Source: Sulfurimonas sp. SAG-AH-194-C21
GTDB taxonomy: Bacteria; Campylobacterota; Campylobacteria; Campylobacterales; Sulfurimonadaceae
Assembly (NCBI RefSeq): GCF_029215985.1
Contig: NZ_JAEMVC010000002.1
Location: 1 to 64,000 of the forward strand
Reading direction: 5' to 3'
Length of the DNA: 64,000 nt
Below, piece by piece: positions 62,525-64,000 of the stretch (its first letter is position 1; every line of letters starts with the position of its first letter). The notes under the pieces are model-generated. The model did no database searches and was not told the origin of the DNA. It saw nothing but the letters and a program-made list of their open reading frames with translations. Made by a program: the position numbers and the translations under genes.

Positions 62525-63581
62525 CAAACCTTATCATTATTAATGTTCCTTCACTTACTACCGAAGAGACTGAAATATTTATCTCCATTAAATCACACAA
62601 ACGTTTAACAATATCCAGTCCTATCCCATGTCCACTTGTATGCTCTTTATAGTTTCTATCAAAAATATTTTCAGGTTTTAATATCCCTACTCCACTATCT
62701 TGAATATAAAGTGTCCTACCTTTAACATATACATCGATACTGCCCTCGATTTTATTATACTTACATGCATTTGAAAAAATATTTGAGAGTACCTGCTTAA
62801 AAGCATCTGCATTAACTTTTACAAGAACTTCACTTCTTTGTACATTTATCTTAATCTTAGGATATAAAACTTCCTGAGTACTAACAACATGCGCAACTAA
62901 ATCAAAAAGATTCTCTTCTTTCATTGTCATAGTCTCTTCTTGAAGTAAAATAGTGAGGTTATTATGTAATTCTCCTATCTCTTTTGCACTTGTTTTTATC
63001 CTCTGTACGGCCTTTGATTCTTTTACTAAGGTTTTCTCTAAAATTTTTGTGTTTAAAAGTATGGATGTAACGGGTGTATTTAAGTCATGGATTAAGTCTT
63101 TTGCAAAATTATCTAACTTTGTTATCGCCTCTTGCATAGGTGCAAGTGCACGTTTAGAGAGTAAAAAACTAATGATTGCAAAGAGTGCCAAAAGTAATAC
63201 TTGTGCAATAATGATTTTGTTTTTTACATGAGATAACTCTTTATAAAAGAAACTTTTCTCTTTACGAACTATATAGTATCCACCCTCCCAACTATAGGGT
63301 AAGTAAGCCTCAAAATAGTTCTCTTTAGTAGTAAAGTTGTTCATAGTAAACGCAGGAATCTCTTTATAAGTCACAGTATGGCTAATACCATTTGTATCTA
63401 ACTCATACAAGTTCATCTTGATTTTTCGTATATGTTCTATCATAGAAAAATGCTCTTTTTTGAGTAGTATCTTCTTTTGCTCACCAAAGTAAAAGTATCC
63501 CGAAACTAAAATAAGTAGTGCCACACTCCCAAAGTATATACTAAAAAATTTCCAAAAAGCAGTCTTTTCATACTCTAACAA
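62511..63581 (-). CDS. Membrane sensor histidine kinase (OmpR-partner type)
   Basis: A 356-residue kinase. Membrane helices at about 12-28 and 125-143 flank a periplasmic sensor of about 95 residues. The H-box is KDLIHDLNTPVTSIL (phospho-His in IHDLN), followed by the N-box FSNACKYNKIEG, G1 DSGVGI and G2 GHGIGLDIVKRL. No HAMP domain is evident. Translation starts at a TTG at 63581 that overlaps the upstream regulator by 14 nt. The signal is unknown. Confidence 0.85.
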   Translation of the reverse strand: MLEYEKTAFWKFFSIYFGSVALLILVSGYFYFGEQKKILLKKEHFSMIEHIRKIKMNLYELDTNGISHTVTYKEIPAFTMNNFTTKENYFEAYLPYSWEGGYYIVRKEKSFFYKELSHVKNKIIIAQVLLLALFAIISFLLSKRALAPMQEAITKLDNFAKDLIHDLNTPVTSILLNTKILEKTLVKESKAVQRIKTSAKEIGELHNNLTILLQEETMTMKEENLFDLVAHVVSTQEVLYPKIKINVQRSEVLVKVNADAFKQVLSNIFSNACKYNKIEGSIDVYVKGRTLYIQDSGVGILKPENIFDRNYKEHTSGHGIGLDIVKRLCDLMEINISVSSVVSEGTLIMIRFAKNS

Positions 63582-64000
63582 GTCTGTATCCTGTACCTTT
63601 TATCGTCTCTATTTCTAAACCAACTTTACGAAGTTTTGTGATGTAAACGCGAAGAGCACCTTCACTTGCCTCTTGCTCACGGCTTAACTCAAAAAGTAAA
63701 TCTTCTTTGGTGATGGTCGTATTTATATTTTTAAAAAAAAGTGCTATGAGTTTTTTCTCTTGTGGTGCAAAAGATAAAAGTTTTGTATCTTCAAAGAGTT
63801 CATTTGTAGTTATCTTATAGAGTAGGTTTTTATACTTCACTTCATTCTCTAAAGTATGAAAATATTTTCTAAGCACTGCTTTTATACGCACAAGAAGTTC
63901 ATCAAAATCAAAAGGTTTTTTTAGGTAATCATCTGCACCAACTTCAAAACCTTTAGAGAGTGAAGCGATGTCATTAAGTGAGGTTAAAAATATACATGGG
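63568..64000 (-). CDS. OmpR-family response regulator (partial, N-terminus beyond window)
   Basis: The frame is open to the window end; its start lies beyond. Visible are the receiver end (SLSKGFEVGADDYLKKPFDFDELLVRI, with the conserved Lys in LKKPF) and the winged-helix DNA-binding domain ending ETIKGTGYRLVRV. The phosphoacceptor Asp lies outside the window. It overlaps its kinase by 14 nt, so the pair is cotranscribed. The target genes are not apparent. Confidence 0.88.
   Translation of the reverse strand, partial: PCIFLTSLNDIASLSKGFEVGADDYLKKPFDFDELLVRIKAVLRKYFHTLENEVKYKNLLYKITTNELFEDTKLLSFAPQEKKLIALFFKNINTTITKEDLLFELSREQEASEGALRVYITKLRKVGLEIETIKGTGYRLVRV

Overview
The window looks like a chromosomal segment of a mesophilic, low-GC campylobacterotal chemolithotroph, closest in gene content to Sulfurimonas and relatives. 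The pointers are AT-rich codon use, a fused IspDF, the Csd6/Pgp2 and Csd4/Pgp1 cell-shape peptidase pair, an FtrB-rhodanese fusion, a FlaG-type flagellin-associated gene, many short or overlapping gene junctions, and TATAAT boxes behind T-rich stretches. This assignment is inference from gene content; no rRNA or tRNA gene was found in the window.

Layout. 1-7.6 kb: mostly minus-strand envelope and transport genes (a DUF481 outer membrane protein cut by the window edge, HPP, a pentapeptide/TIR-like protein, MATE, MFS) with a divergent plus-strand HemF-like gene and a small internally deleted insertion sequence. 7.6-8.1 kb: flaG behind a sigma-28-like promoter. 8.2-25.2 kb: a long codirectional run: argG, an Ftr-rhodanese fusion, rplI, hslV, hslU, era, two periplasmic peptidoglycan carboxypeptidases, then nine genes for an MSHA-like type IV pilus/type II secretion machine (inner-membrane assembly proteins, secretin, ExeA-like ATPase, TPR protein, MshE-like ATPase, MshG-like platform protein). 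25.2-29.8 kb: yigZ and yebC (minus), then a hypothetical, metX, xseB, a nitrilase-like protein without its catalytic Cys, and a ThiF-like E1 protein.

29.8-33.6 kb: a minus-strand operon reading ABM monooxygenase, class II aldolase, LsrK-type autoinducer-2 kinase and a TRIC-type channel, with a strong hairpin between aldolase and kinase. 33.7-40 kb: glnD, glmS and a diguanylate cyclase with a CxxCH sensor. 40.1-42.8 kb: mrp and thiC (minus). 43-46.7 kb: ispDF, an atypical response regulator, an ATP-sulfurylase-like protein with altered active-site motifs, and pgpA. 46.7-54.6 kb (minus): pyk, ywbE, a cluster of two unknown proteins with a polyferredoxin and a TorD-like chaperone, an MscS channel and gdhA. 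54.8-62.5 kb: a CZB-domain chemoreceptor, an RND/LolA-like/outer-membrane-protein trio, and two tandem paralogous unknown genes. 62.5-64 kb: a histidine kinase/OmpR regulator pair, the regulator cut by the window end.

Most of the window is housekeeping. The parts that deserve a second look are the pentapeptide/TIR-like gene beside a MITE-like element, the LsrK operon and its hairpin, a set of enzyme-family proteins that have lost catalytic residues (ATP sulfurylase-like, nitrilase-like, receiver, shikimate-dehydrogenase-like), the MATE gene with an apparent ATA start, and the tandem orphan paralogs.
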